Positions 36,705 to 45,023 of a stretch of DNA of 62,314 nt are shown one piece after another. Source of the stretch: Clostridiales bacterium (lineage in GTDB: Bacteria; Bacillota; Clostridia; TANB77; CAG-508); the NCBI GenBank assembly GCA_003534295.1, contig DPDV01000011.1:1-62314 (forward strand). The letters run 5' to 3'. The notes under the pieces are model-generated. The model was not told where the DNA came from, searched no databases, and saw nothing but the letters and a program-made list of their open reading frames with translations. The translations under genes and the position numbers were made by a program. Each line of letters opens with the position of its first letter. Within the stretch, counting starts at the first letter, position 1.

Positions 36705-36978
36705 ATGTATAAAATCGAAATAACAAATAAATTTAAACAAAGTATGAAAAAAGCAAGAAAAAGACGGTATAAATATTAATTTAATATATGATGTTATTAA
36801 TACCTTAGCCCAAGGAGATATCCTCGCAGAAAAATATAAGAATCATCCACTCAAGGGAAATTTAAAAGGCTTTTACGATTGTCATGTTCTTCCAGATTTA
36901 GTTCTAATATACAAAATCGAAAAAGAAAAGTTAATTTTACTACTATTTGATATTGAATCACATTCAAATTTATTTTAA
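36705..36978 (+). pseudogene. frameshifted YafQ-type toxin
   Basis: The frame from ATG 36705 (MYKIEITNKFKQSMKKARKR) ends after 24 codons. In the +1 frame from 36766 the family sequence continues: GINLIYDVINTLAQ-like, AEKYKNHPLKGNLKGFYDCH, LPDLVLIYKIEKEKLILLLF, ending in DIESHSNLF. An extra C near 36765 explains the break. The catalytic His and Asp residues of YafQ-type mRNA interferases all lie after the break, so no active toxin is expected unless ribosomes shift. Confidence 0.85.
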
Positions 36979-37032
36979 AAGGTGTCCTTTTTTGTCCAAA
37001 TTGCTCAGTTAGGGACTGTCCCCCGATTGGGC
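36979..37032. repeat. dispersed hairpin repeat, family 2 (copy C)
   Basis: AGGTGTCC, a T-run and TTGTCC are followed by a more diverged hairpin (TTGCTCAGTTAGGGAC and GTCCCCCGATTGGGC). It starts immediately after the toxin stop codon. Confidence 0.75.
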
Positions 37033-37068
37033 ATAAAGTAAAAGAGGCATATGCCTCTTTTACTTTAT
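37033..37068. terminator. strong palindromic bidirectional terminator
   Basis: Two perfectly complementary 18-nt arms meet at 37050/37051 (core AGAGGCAT and ATGCCTCT) with T-rich ends on both strands. It ends transcription of the 363-aa paralogue gene and insulates the toxin-antitoxin remnant. Confidence 0.8.
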
Positions 37069-37084
37069 TTATATTATTAAAATT

Positions 37085-38176
37085 CTAAGCACCTGTTACT
37101 GTATCAACTTCAAATTTCAAATTAAAGTCTAAATATGTACCTGAAGCACCAGTGTAACAATCCATGTCTTGTCCTTCGATCCACATATATGCTCTTACTT
37201 TTGTATAACCAGGTTTTATTGTCATTAATTTTTGTCTTTGAGTAAATCCTGTATCAGTAAATAAAGTAGGTGTCATTGCGGCAAAAAAACTAGTATTTCC
37301 AGCTACATTTGCGTTAGCAAGTAACATATCATCTTTTTCCTCTATTGCTGTTTTTACTCCACTATAAGGAACTGGATTTGCTGCTTGCTCCGCTGCTGAA
37401 TACATAGGTGTATCTCTTCCAGCAAGTGACTGGTTTATCGCATTTGTTGTATGAGTATTAGAATTTGGTTCCCATAAATATTTACCACAATCCGCATCCG
37501 CTTGATTATAAATTTTATCTTGTACAGCCGTTGATGCATCCTCCGTTTTTGATGTATCAACATTTCCCTCAACTATAAATGCTATTCTAGCTGCATTTTG
37601 TAGTCCTTTATCATTTTTATATGCCGCATTAGTGTCTGCAGCTGCTCTCTCTCCATTCCATACTACGCCAGAACCTGGTTGTAGATATAAATCCTTTGCT
37701 GATGTAGATTCCAAATTTATGAAGAAGTCAAATGTTATATAATTTCCAGTTAATCCATGCGTATCTGTTTCTGGTGTAGCTGTTAAAATATATTTACCAT
37801 TGTTAGCATCTGTTTTAGATGTTAATACCTTACCTAAAAACATTTTTTGCTTTCCTGTGTCAATTTCCCCTACAGTAGATACTGGTTTCAATATTGATGG
37901 TACTTGATTCACAGCATTTTTATAGTTAAGTTCTGAGCCAACATAGTCAGCACCTGTAATCATTGCATTTGTTAGTGTGGACGTCCAGTTTTTTGCATTA
38001 GATGAGATTTGAATACCCTCCACTGTCTCAATTTTAACTTGTAAAGTTGAAACTTCTGCAGTATTTTGAGATACAAACCATGCATATGTTGAGCTAATTA
38101 GCAATACTGCTGCTAATAATAAAAGTAATAGTGAAACTTTTAAATTTGATTTCTTTTGTTTTTTTGTTGTTTTCAT
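37085..38176 (-). CDS. SipW-type exported subunit (363 aa), paralogue 1
   Basis: The N-terminus has Lys-rich residues, a hydrophobic helix and the SipW/TasA-type cleavage region SSTYAWFVSQNTAEVSTL. The body is beta-rich and unrecognised. Near the end WIEGQDMDCYTGASG matches a motif seen in the neighbouring exported proteins (WxEGxDxDC). It has the same length as the next gene, with long identical stretches such as NQADADCGKYLWEPNSNTHT. It probably forms an extracellular fibre or matrix subunit, as inferred from the signal type and the nearby signal peptidases. AAGGAG precedes the ATG. Confidence 0.75.
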   Translation of the reverse strand: MKTTKKQKKSNLKVSLLLLLLAAVLLISSTYAWFVSQNTAEVSTLQVKIETVEGIQISSNAKNWTSTLTNAMITGADYVGSELNYKNAVNQVPSILKPVSTVGEIDTGKQKMFLGKVLTSKTDANNGKYILTATPETDTHGLTGNYITFDFFINLESTSAKDLYLQPGSGVVWNGERAAADTNAAYKNDKGLQNAARIAFIVEGNVDTSKTEDASTAVQDKIYNQADADCGKYLWEPNSNTHTTNAINQSLAGRDTPMYSAAEQAANPVPYSGVKTAIEEKDDMLLANANVAGNTSFFAAMTPTLFTDTGFTQRQKLMTIKPGYTKVRAYMWIEGQDMDCYTGASGTYLDFNLKFEVDTVTGA

Positions 38177-38232
38177 TTTTACACTCCTTTAAATTTTTAT
38201 TTTATAAATATATATTAACACCCGTTTTAGAA

Positions 38233-38268
38233 TGTAATAAAACTGTAATTTTGTAATGTTTATGTAAT
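38233..38268 (-). promoter_or_regulatory. tandem TGTAAT box upstream of paralogue 1
   Basis: Plus-strand TGTAAT occurs at 38233, 38244, 38252 and 38263. Two pairs are spaced by exactly 11 bp (38233/38244 and 38252/38263). Read on the minus strand these are ATTACA hexamers, as in PhoB/PhoP-type boxes. A possible -10 (TAATAT) lies downstream in the 56-nt leader. Confidence 0.6.
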
Positions 38269-38273
38269 AGTTA

Positions 38274-39365
38274 TTAGCCCCCTTGATATGTATCTATCCC
38301 TAGCTTTATATCGAAATCTAGATATGTTCCAGAGGCGCCTGTATAGCAATCCATATCTTGACCTTCAAGCCACATATACACTCTTATTTTTGTATAGCCT
38401 GGCTTTAGTGTCATTAATTTTTTTCTTTGCGTAAAAGATGTATCTGTAAATATTTCCGGTTGTACAGAAGAAAAGAAACTTGAATAATTTGCTGCTTTTG
38501 CATCGGCTAATAAAACATCATTATTTTTATTTATTTCTGTTTTTACTCCACTATAAGGAACAGGATTTGCTGCTTGCTCCTCTGCTGTATATTTAGGTGT
38601 GTCTTTTCCATCAAGTGACTGGTTTATTGCATTTGTTGTATGAGTATTAGAATTTGGTTCCCATAAATATTTACCGCAATCCGCATCCGCTTGATTATAA
38701 GTTTTATCTTGCGCAGCTTTTGATGCATCTTCCGTTTGTGATGTATCAACATTTCCCTCAACTATAAATGCTATTCTAGTTGCATTTTGTAGTCCCTTAT
38801 CATCTTGATACGCTTTATTTGTATCAGCTTTTGCTTTTTCTTCATTCCATGTAACGCCAGAACCTGGTTGTAAATATAAATCTTTAGATGAAGATGCTTC
38901 TAGATTTAGGAACATATCAAACACTATATAATTTCCATTTAATCCATGCACATCTGTTTCTTTTATTGCTGTCAATATGTATTTACCATTATTAGCATCA
39001 CTTGTGGAAGTCGCAACATTGCCTAAAAACATTTCTTGTTTCCCATCAGTTATTTTTCCAATAGATGATACTGGTTTTAGTATAGAAGGTATCTGGTTTA
39101 TAGCTCCAGAATAATTGGTTGATGAGCCAACATATTCTGCATTTGTAAGCATTTCGTTTGTTAGTGTAGAAGTCCAATCTCTTGCATTAGATGAAATCTG
39201 AAGTCCCTCCACAGTTTCTATTTTTACACTTAAAGTAGACACCTCAGCAGTATTATTTGAAATAAACCATGCATATGTTGATCCTATCAATATTACTGCT
39301 ACAATTAATAGTATTAATAATATTGCTCTTAGGCTTCTTTTCTTCTCCCTTTTTACTGTTTGCAT
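38274..39365 (-). CDS. SipW-type exported subunit (363 aa), paralogue 2
   Basis: The layout is the same as in the neighbour: a basic N-terminus, a helix (LRAILLILLIVAVILIGSTY), the AWFISNNTAEVSTL cleavage region, and WLEGQDMDCYTGASGTYLDF near the end. Protein segments such as NPVPYSGVKT and FIVEGNVDTS are shared with paralogue 1, so the pair arose by tandem duplication. The most diverged parts are near LLADAKAANYSSFFSSVQPE. A strong promoter with a TGTAAT box lies upstream. Confidence 0.75.
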   Translation of the reverse strand: MQTVKREKKRSLRAILLILLIVAVILIGSTYAWFISNNTAEVSTLSVKIETVEGLQISSNARDWTSTLTNEMLTNAEYVGSSTNYSGAINQIPSILKPVSSIGKITDGKQEMFLGNVATSTSDANNGKYILTAIKETDVHGLNGNYIVFDMFLNLEASSSKDLYLQPGSGVTWNEEKAKADTNKAYQDDKGLQNATRIAFIVEGNVDTSQTEDASKAAQDKTYNQADADCGKYLWEPNSNTHTTNAINQSLDGKDTPKYTAEEQAANPVPYSGVKTEINKNNDVLLADAKAANYSSFFSSVQPEIFTDTSFTQRKKLMTLKPGYTKIRVYMWLEGQDMDCYTGASGTYLDFDIKLGIDTYQGG

Positions 39366-39406
39366 TTCTTTTTCCCCTCTCTTTAAAATTAACTCTATAT
39401 GAATTT

Positions 39407-39497
39407 ATATTAACATAGCCATTTTTAAGTGTCAACATTTGTTGAATAATGTAATATAATTGTAATCTTTGTGCTTTTTTTGTAACATTTGTGTAAT
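39407..39497 (-). promoter_or_regulatory. promoter of paralogue 2 with tandem TGTAAT/TTACA box
   Basis: On the minus strand TTGACA (39435-39430), a 17-bp spacer ending in GGCTATGT and TAATAT (39412-39407) form a strong promoter. Upstream, plus-strand TGTAAT or TGTAAC hexamers lie at 39450, 39461, 39481 and 39492, forming two pairs with an 11-bp period. An OmpR-family activator is the likely reader. Confidence 0.75.
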
Positions 39498-39506
39498 ATT
39501 TTAAGT

Positions 39507-40205
39507 TTATTTTTGCACGTGTTCTTCATTTATTTCTAAGTGCATTTTCATTTCTCCACCTATTATATCATTTATACAGTCTGGGTCGTCTCCTTCTACC
39601 CATACTACTATTGTATATCTATCTACATCGTTTGGATAAAAATTTTCTCTTGGTTCTATGTATACATATTGATCTGAATAAAATGGTATTGTATCTGGCT
39701 CTGGCTCTCCATTTGAATTTCTTTTTGCATAAATCTTCTTTTCTCCATTTCTAAATACCATTATTCTTACAGCTTCGTCTGCATCTCTAATTACATCATC
39801 TATTACTAATTCTGCCCAGTATGTTAAATTCTCGTTTCCATTGTTTTCTATAAAAAATGTATATGCAATGTAATTATTTCCATTGTGAGCTCCCTCTGCT
39901 TCTGTATCTATATTATCTGGTATCCATCTTATAGATATATTGTCCATGAACTCTAGTTTGCCAGCCTCTAATATTCTTCTAAATTCTTTTACTGTTGAAT
40001 TATCATATATTACTATACCACTTTTTTTGGCAAAGTTTTGGTCTAATGATATTGTAAATGGTCCTTGTCCATATACCACTTTTAATAAGAAGAATATTAC
40101 TATTAAAAATACAGTACTTATTAATAAACCTAGTTTTAAAACTTTTATTCTGCTTTCTCTTTTGTTTATTTTTTCTGAGTTTAATTTGATTTTTTCCTTT
40201 GACAT
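39507..40205 (-). CDS. exported WxEGxDxDC-motif protein
   Basis: The 232-residue protein has a basic N-terminus with a membrane helix (about 27-45, LGLLISTVFLIVIFFLLKVV). The beta-rich extracytoplasmic body has an NNGNENLTYWAELVI segment and ends with VVWVEGDDPDCINDIIGG. That final motif is shared with the 363-aa paralogues, so it is probably a minor subunit or anchor of the same assembly. It lacks the TYAWF cleavage sequence, so it may stay membrane-bound. GGAGAGGA precedes the ATG. Confidence 0.65.
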   Translation of the reverse strand: MSKEKIKLNSEKINKRESRIKVLKLGLLISTVFLIVIFFLLKVVYGQGPFTISLDQNFAKKSGIVIYDNSTVKEFRRILEAGKLEFMDNISIRWIPDNIDTEAEGAHNGNNYIAYTFFIENNGNENLTYWAELVIDDVIRDADEAVRIMVFRNGEKKIYAKRNSNGEPEPDTIPFYSDQYVYIEPRENFYPNDVDRYTIVVWVEGDDPDCINDIIGGEMKMHLEINEEHVQK

Positions 40206-40269
40206 TTTTTATTTTCCTCTCCGTATTGCCTATTAAAGGCTTATACATTTAATTTAACATTTTTTGGTA

Positions 40270-40298
40270 TTGATTTAATTTTCTTTATATGTTATTAT
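40270..40298 (+). promoter_or_regulatory. promoter of the TasA-like gene
   Basis: TTGATT (40270-40275), a 17-bp spacer and TATTAT (40293-40298) precede the plus-strand TasA-like gene. No TGTAAT box was seen here. Confidence 0.55.
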
Positions 40299-40332
40299 CT
40301 ATTTAGATTTAAATAAGATTCGAGGTGAACAT

Positions 40333-40971
40333 ATGAAGAAAAATTATAGAAAGTTAATTCTTGTATTAGCAATTATTGCTCTTTGTGTATCTGCAATTTC
40401 AATTTCCGATGTTTATGCTAAGTATGTTGCTTCTGCCAACGGAGCAGTAGATATTTCTATTGCTAGATGGGATATTAAGTTAAATACTTTGGCCATAAAA
40501 AACGGTACAGACATCTCTGCTGAATTAACTCCTGTATTTGATACTAATGCAAATCTTGCTGCTAATAAACTTGCTCCTGGTGCTACTGGCTATTTTGATT
40601 TAGCACTTGATTACACAAATGTTGATGTTGGTTTTGATTATAACATTAAAATAAACAATACTGATGATGCTATTGGTTCAACTACAAGTAACCTTGCAGA
40701 TTTTAAAGTTACAGGTTATTCTATAGATGGTGGTACAACTACTACACTTAATTCTGGTACTACAAATACAAAGCCAACTGTTATAACAGGAACTATTCCT
40801 TATGCAAGCACAGGCACAAAAACTAAAACTATTAGAGTTTTTATTAAATGGGTAGATGATACCGCATCTGGTGCTACAATGACTGATGTTCAAGATTCCG
40901 AATTTACTTGGGATGAAGCAAACAGACAAATAAAGTTAAAAATTGATGCTACATTTGAGCAAAAAGTTTAA
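40333..40971 (+). CDS. TasA/SipW-type secreted subunit
   Basis: The 212-residue protein has a signal region ending in YAKYVASANGAVDISIARWD, like TasA-type SipW substrates (Ala-Lys-Tyr, then a beta strand). The body is Asn/Thr-rich and beta-rich, with phrases such as KLAPGATGYFDLALDYTNVD and a VFIKWVDDTASGATMTD strand. These fit the TasA/camelysin-like jelly-roll fold. It is the only subunit gene of the locus on the plus strand, and has its own promoter and terminator. It may be a main fibre-forming protein; this is inferred. Confidence 0.75.
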   Translation: MKKNYRKLILVLAIIALCVSAISISDVYAKYVASANGAVDISIARWDIKLNTLAIKNGTDISAELTPVFDTNANLAANKLAPGATGYFDLALDYTNVDVGFDYNIKINNTDDAIGSTTSNLADFKVTGYSIDGGTTTTLNSGTTNTKPTVITGTIPYASTGTKTKTIRVFIKWVDDTASGATMTDVQDSEFTWDEANRQIKLKIDATFEQKV

Positions 40972-40980
40972 TACTTATTT

Positions 40981-41012
40981 AAGAAGTTATATTTACATAT
41001 AGCTTCTTTTTT
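40981..41012 (+). terminator. rho-independent terminator
   Basis: AAGAAGTTATAT (40981-40992) and ATATAGCTTCTT (40997-41008), with one G-U type pair, are followed by TTTTTT. It ends the TasA-like gene, and its tail touches the stop of the convergent gene at 41011. Confidence 0.8.
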
Positions 41013-41622
41013 ATGTATTTACTTGTTTTGCTCCTAATTCTATTTCTAAATGTACGCATGGTGTGTCTGGATGCTCTGTAATAAATTGATATGCACTTGT
41101 GCCATATTGTGTATCTAATTCGTCTTTTCCAGTTACTTCTGATTCATATTCCCATTCTAGTTTTATTGTTACTGTTGCTGTACCAGTATGTGCTGGTAAT
41201 TGTGTTGTACTTAGTGTTACTGTTGTTTTAAAAGGAAAGTCGTTTTGTAATTTGTTATACAACATTTCTGGTGTTGTTGTTGCATCTACTTGATAAACCT
41301 GCCCTAATATTTCTACTTTTCTTACAGCAAAACTAAGCTCTGCATTTGTATCTCCATTGTTGTTTACTGTTATTTGATGTGTATATATTGTCATACCTGG
41401 ATATATTTTTTCAACATCTAATATTATATTTTGCGTTTCTCTTATTCCGTTAGAAATATATGCAATATCCCATGCTTCTATTTTAGCGGAAAGTGATGTG
41501 CTTACTTTAGTATTATATATAAACCAAGCATATGAGTTAAACATAAGCAAAACTATTAATAATATTAAGTTACTAATTTTTACCTTTTTCTTAATTACAT
41601 AAAAAACTTTCTTTAAACTCAT
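41011..41622 (-). CDS. SipW-type exported subunit (203 aa)
   Basis: A membrane helix is followed by FNSYAWFIYNTKVSTSLSAK and AWDIAY, a SipW-type cleavage region. The beta-rich body contains TIYTHQITVNNNGDTNAELS, like the strand pairs of TasA-family domains, and ends HLEIELGAKQ. It starts 3 nt after the signal peptidase stop (41626), so peptidase and substrate are co-transcribed. Confidence 0.72.
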   Translation of the reverse strand: MSLKKVFYVIKKKVKISNLILLIVLLMFNSYAWFIYNTKVSTSLSAKIEAWDIAYISNGIRETQNIILDVEKIYPGMTIYTHQITVNNNGDTNAELSFAVRKVEILGQVYQVDATTTPEMLYNKLQNDFPFKTTVTLSTTQLPAHTGTATVTIKLEWEYESEVTGKDELDTQYGTSAYQFITEHPDTPCVHLEIELGAKQVNT

Positions 41623-41625
41623 TTT

Positions 41626-42303
41626 TTATCCCTTATTATCATTTGATTTTTTCCTTGTACTTGTCTTTTGTGTTTTTGTATTGCTTGCATTGCTCTTAGT
41701 TGTTTTTGTGTTTTTCTTTGTTGTTTTTTTAGGTTTTATTTCTTCTTCGTATTCTTCTACTTCTACTAAGCCTTTAAGTTTTAATATTGTCCAAAATATT
41801 AAAACTACTATAGGCACAAATATTCCGAAAAATACCACATAAACATTGCTTAATATTTTAGATATAAAGCTTAATATCCATATTTTATAAACTACTTTGC
41901 CAAATACTTGATTTTGATGTACAAGTGGATCTTCTAATATATTTGCAATTCCTTTTGTGTGGAATATATATTCTCCATTTTCATAATCTATTTTAATTAC
42001 CTGGTGTGTAACTATTTTTTGATTAAATGTGCTTTCTTGCCCTATATATGCTATGTCATCCCCCACTTTAATATTTTGTGGTTCTATGCTTTTAACAACA
42101 AGTACATCTCCTATATTATATTTTGGAATCATACTTTCTGAAATAATATTAAATACCCTTACTCCACCTAATGCTATAGCATTATTACTAGCTCTTTGTA
42201 ATATTACAACAAATAACACTGAGGCTACTATTAGGAATAATATTACATAAACTATATTATTTATTAATTTTAAAACAGGGTTTTCTGTTATTTTTTTTAA
42301 CAT
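41626..42303 (-). CDS. SipW-like signal peptidase I (ER type)
   Basis: The 225-residue protein has an N-terminal helix, catalytic Ser57 in ISESMIPKYNIGD, His100 in KIVTHQVIKI, and a TKG segment followed by a likely Asp. A second membrane helix (about 155-180) and a Lys/Thr/Asn-rich tail come last. The Ser-His arrangement is the ER-type found in SipW. It would cleave the signal regions of the exported subunits on both sides. It is the last enzyme before subunit gene 41011 and sits downstream of the DUF2357 gene by 15 nt. Confidence 0.85.
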   Translation of the reverse strand: MLKKITENPVLKLINNIVYVILFLIVASVLFVVILQRASNNAIALGGVRVFNIISESMIPKYNIGDVLVVKSIEPQNIKVGDDIAYIGQESTFNQKIVTHQVIKIDYENGEYIFHTKGIANILEDPLVHQNQVFGKVVYKIWILSFISKILSNVYVVFFGIFVPIVVLIFWTILKLKGLVEVEEYEEEIKPKKTTKKNTKTTKSNASNTKTQKTSTRKKSNDNKG

Positions 42304-42318
42304 CTTTTGAGTTTCTCC

Positions 42319-43422
42319 TTATATTTTCTCTAAATATTTTTCAATTTGTTTCTTAAATACTTTTTGTATTTGTCCTAGTGTTGCTATATTTTTATTTCTA
42401 ATAACTAAGTATCTATCTGCAACTAAATCTTTAACTTCACTTTCTGTTAAATTAGCATTTAGGCTTACTATTCTATCTATCATTTGATTTAATACTTGTT
42501 CTTTTACTTCTTTTTGCATTGTTTCTTCTGCATTATCTCTATCTAAGGAATTAAGAATTAAATAATTTAGTAAAAATGTTTCATCTGCTAATCTTTTTAA
42601 TTCCTCATTATCTGAATAGTCTTGTTTTTCGCTTATATGTTTTGCATTGTCATCTATGTTTGTTTGTATATAGTTCCATAATTTAACCGCATATTGAAAG
42701 TTTACATTTTTTAGAATTAGGTTTGTCTTTTTTATTGGTGAAGTTACTAATGCAATGTGTTTTTTTTCTATCAATTTATACGTTTCTGACCCCATTACCA
42801 TTAATAATTTTTCTTCTAGTCTCTGTATTCTTTCTAAAGGTGTTTCTCCCTTTTTTCGTTTGTTTCCATCGTCTAATTTAGTAGTTAAATTTACTGTTAT
42901 ACTTACATTTTCATTTAATAGTTTTGCATTACCTGTATATGAAAATCTTTTGTTGTTTTTTTCAAATAGTTTTAATCTTTCTTCTATCATTTTTTTCTTT
43001 CTCATCATGTAAAATTTCATATGTTGTATTAAGGTATAAATAAAACGATTCTCGTATGTGTCATAACTTTCTTCTTTATTGATATTTAGTATTTTAGATG
43101 GTTTAACATCTCCTGTTTTTGGGTCTACATCTTGTATTAAGTTTGTATGTTTTGCTAAGTGCTTTATACTTTCTACAGTAACCTTTCTTGCTAGCTCTAT
43201 TTTTACTATTTCTTCTTCATTTATGATAAATCTATTTGGATTACGAAATATGTTATCTATGTATGGTATTGTTGTTTCCATTAAGTCTATCCATTCTGTA
43301 TCTTCTATAATTTTTTCATATTCTGTTTGCAAATCCATTTTTGATGCTGTTCTTTTTTGAAATGTATCTATTGTTCCAGGATTTGTTCTTTCATATAAAT
43401 TATATATTTCCAAATCGCTCAT
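42319..43422 (-). CDS. DUF2357-like protein, McrC-type partner without visible nuclease
   Basis: The 367-residue protein has the DUF2357/McrC-like phrase EIVKIELARKVTVESIKHLA with an upstream RNPNRF. The characteristic YDTYENRFIYTLIQHM follows at about 120-135. No PD-(D/E)XK catalytic residues were recognised in the C-terminal helical part. It is paired with the McrB-like ATPase, 45 nt upstream. It may couple the ATPase to another target, not DNA cutting. It is predicted cytosolic. Confidence 0.6.
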   Translation of the reverse strand: MSDLEIYNLYERTNPGTIDTFQKRTASKMDLQTEYEKIIEDTEWIDLMETTIPYIDNIFRNPNRFIINEEEIVKIELARKVTVESIKHLAKHTNLIQDVDPKTGDVKPSKILNINKEESYDTYENRFIYTLIQHMKFYMMRKKKMIEERLKLFEKNNKRFSYTGNAKLLNENVSITVNLTTKLDDGNKRKKGETPLERIQRLEEKLLMVMGSETYKLIEKKHIALVTSPIKKTNLILKNVNFQYAVKLWNYIQTNIDDNAKHISEKQDYSDNEELKRLADETFLLNYLILNSLDRDNAEETMQKEVKEQVLNQMIDRIVSLNANLTESEVKDLVADRYLVIRNKNIATLGQIQKVFKKQIEKYLEKI

Positions 43423-43467
43423 TTGTTTACCTTTCTGTGAGTAATGCCCACTTTTAGTTTAATGAAA

Positions 43468-45003
43468 TTATGTTAGTTTTTTAAGTCTTGTTAAGTATTC
43501 TATACATTCTTTCATTTTGTCTTTTCCAAATGTTTTATTTAAAAAGTCTATGTATGGGTCTATTTCGTCTCTTATGTATGATATATTTAATTGTTCAAAT
43601 TTTCTTAATACTTTTCTTGCTAAAAAGTAGTCTACGCCTTCTACTTCGTCTCCGCCACAACCTACAAATACTGGTACAAATTTCTTCATTTGCGCAACAA
43701 TACGGTTACCAAAAGCTATTCTGAAGTGTTGTATAACATAGTTATCCATTATTTCTATTTTATCCAATGTATCTTTGCTTACAGCATTGTCTATCATTGC
43801 TTGTGCAAATAATTGGTCTAAATATGTATAATTTACATCCATTGGGTCTGTGTCTATTGGGTCAAATGGTTGTCCTTTATCATTTATATCTATAGGCATT
43901 GCTCTATCGTAAACCTTATCTGTTACCATAAATGTAGAGTCGTCGTTGTTGATTGTTCCTATATACCATAGGTTTGGTGGTATTTGTAGTTTTCCACCTT
44001 TTAATTTTTTAGGGTCACTTTTCCAGCTATTTGGAACAAGTTCTACTATCCATTCGTCTTTATTTGGCATTTCTAGGATAGATAACATCTCGGCAAAATA
44101 GTATTCCACACGAGAGATGTTCATTTCGTCTAGGATTATTGTATAAATATCGTTTGTATATCCTGCCATATACATTTCTTTTAATACTTCTGTTTCGTTG
44201 AATTTTTTAGTAAACTCGTTGAAGTACCCAAATAGTTCTGTTCTATCTCTCCAAGATGGTTGAACTGATGCAACACATGAATCATGTTTCAAAAACTTTC
44301 CCCAGGCATATGCCAAAGATGTTTTACCAGTACCAGATATACCTTGTAGAATAACTAATTTGGTAGAAGCTAATGAAGATACAAATAATCTCATCATGTG
44401 TGTTGTATAATACAATCTTAGCCTTGACGCTGCAAAATTTCTAAATGCTTCGCAAAATTCAGGTAATGTAAATGAATTTCCATAATCTTTAATTTTATAG
44501 TTTGCAAATTCCTCATCAATTTCGTTAAGTTTAGCAAATCTGATTCCATCATTAGCAAGATCTTCTTCTGATTGTTCAGCACCGCCTTCTGGCAAAGGCT
44601 CTAAATTAGATTCTGTTGGTTTTAACCCAAGTTGTGAAACCTTCATTGCTAATATTTCGTCTTTTTCTTTCATTAGATTCACTACTTTATTATTTAAGTG
44701 GGCAACTTCATCCAATAGTTCTTCTTGTTTAACTACTTTTGCTCTAAATCTTAAATATTTTTTTATTAAAAAGAATATTAATGCAAATCCCATACCAACA
44801 ACAACTACTACCGCAATTACTGCTAGTACAACAAGTACCCATTCTGCCATTGAAAAATCGTTCTTGTAATGGTCTATTATTTTTGCATATCCTGGTATGT
44901 TAAATAATTGCCCTATTCCTTTTCCAATTCCTCCAAGTATTGTAATTAATCCCGCAAAGAATTGTGCTAAAAATTCATATAAAAATCTTGTATATGTTCC
45001 CAT
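43468..45003 (-). CDS. membrane-anchored McrB-like AAA+ ATPase
   Basis: The 511-residue protein has a membrane helix at about 54-80 (EWVLVVLAVIAVVVVVGMGF), preceded by an amphipathic N-terminus. A coiled-coil near 85-125 follows, and then an AAA domain. Walker A GISGTGKT is at 221-228, Walker B IILDEM at about 289-294, sensor-1 IGTINNDD near 348-355, and an Arg in KVYDRAMPI. The AAA domain resembles McrB/dynein-type. There is no DNA-binding N-terminal domain. Being tethered to the membrane and surrounded by export genes, it may move or assemble proteins instead of acting in restriction. Confidence 0.75.
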   Translation of the reverse strand: MGTYTRFLYEFLAQFFAGLITILGGIGKGIGQLFNIPGYAKIIDHYKNDFSMAEWVLVVLAVIAVVVVVGMGFALIFFLIKKYLRFRAKVVKQEELLDEVAHLNNKVVNLMKEKDEILAMKVSQLGLKPTESNLEPLPEGGAEQSEEDLANDGIRFAKLNEIDEEFANYKIKDYGNSFTLPEFCEAFRNFAASRLRLYYTTHMMRLFVSSLASTKLVILQGISGTGKTSLAYAWGKFLKHDSCVASVQPSWRDRTELFGYFNEFTKKFNETEVLKEMYMAGYTNDIYTIILDEMNISRVEYYFAEMLSILEMPNKDEWIVELVPNSWKSDPKKLKGGKLQIPPNLWYIGTINNDDSTFMVTDKVYDRAMPIDINDKGQPFDPIDTDPMDVNYTYLDQLFAQAMIDNAVSKDTLDKIEIMDNYVIQHFRIAFGNRIVAQMKKFVPVFVGCGGDEVEGVDYFLARKVLRKFEQLNISYIRDEIDPYIDFLNKTFGKDKMKECIEYLTRLKKLT

Positions 45004-45023
45004 ATTTCATTTCATTCCTTTAT

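Noticed and set aside
37033..37068. 36-bp perfect palindrome as a recombination or attachment site
   Set aside because: Its position right after a stop codon and its T-rich ends fit a bidirectional terminator, and no integrase gene is near.
39253..39438. Separate 61-codon frame upstream of paralogue 2
   Set aside because: It overlaps the promoter and start of the 363-aa gene in another frame and lacks a ribosome binding site.
42319..45003. McrBC-type restriction system
   Set aside because: The ATPase has a membrane helix instead of a DNA-reading domain, and no nuclease site was found in the partner. Kept only as a distant relationship.
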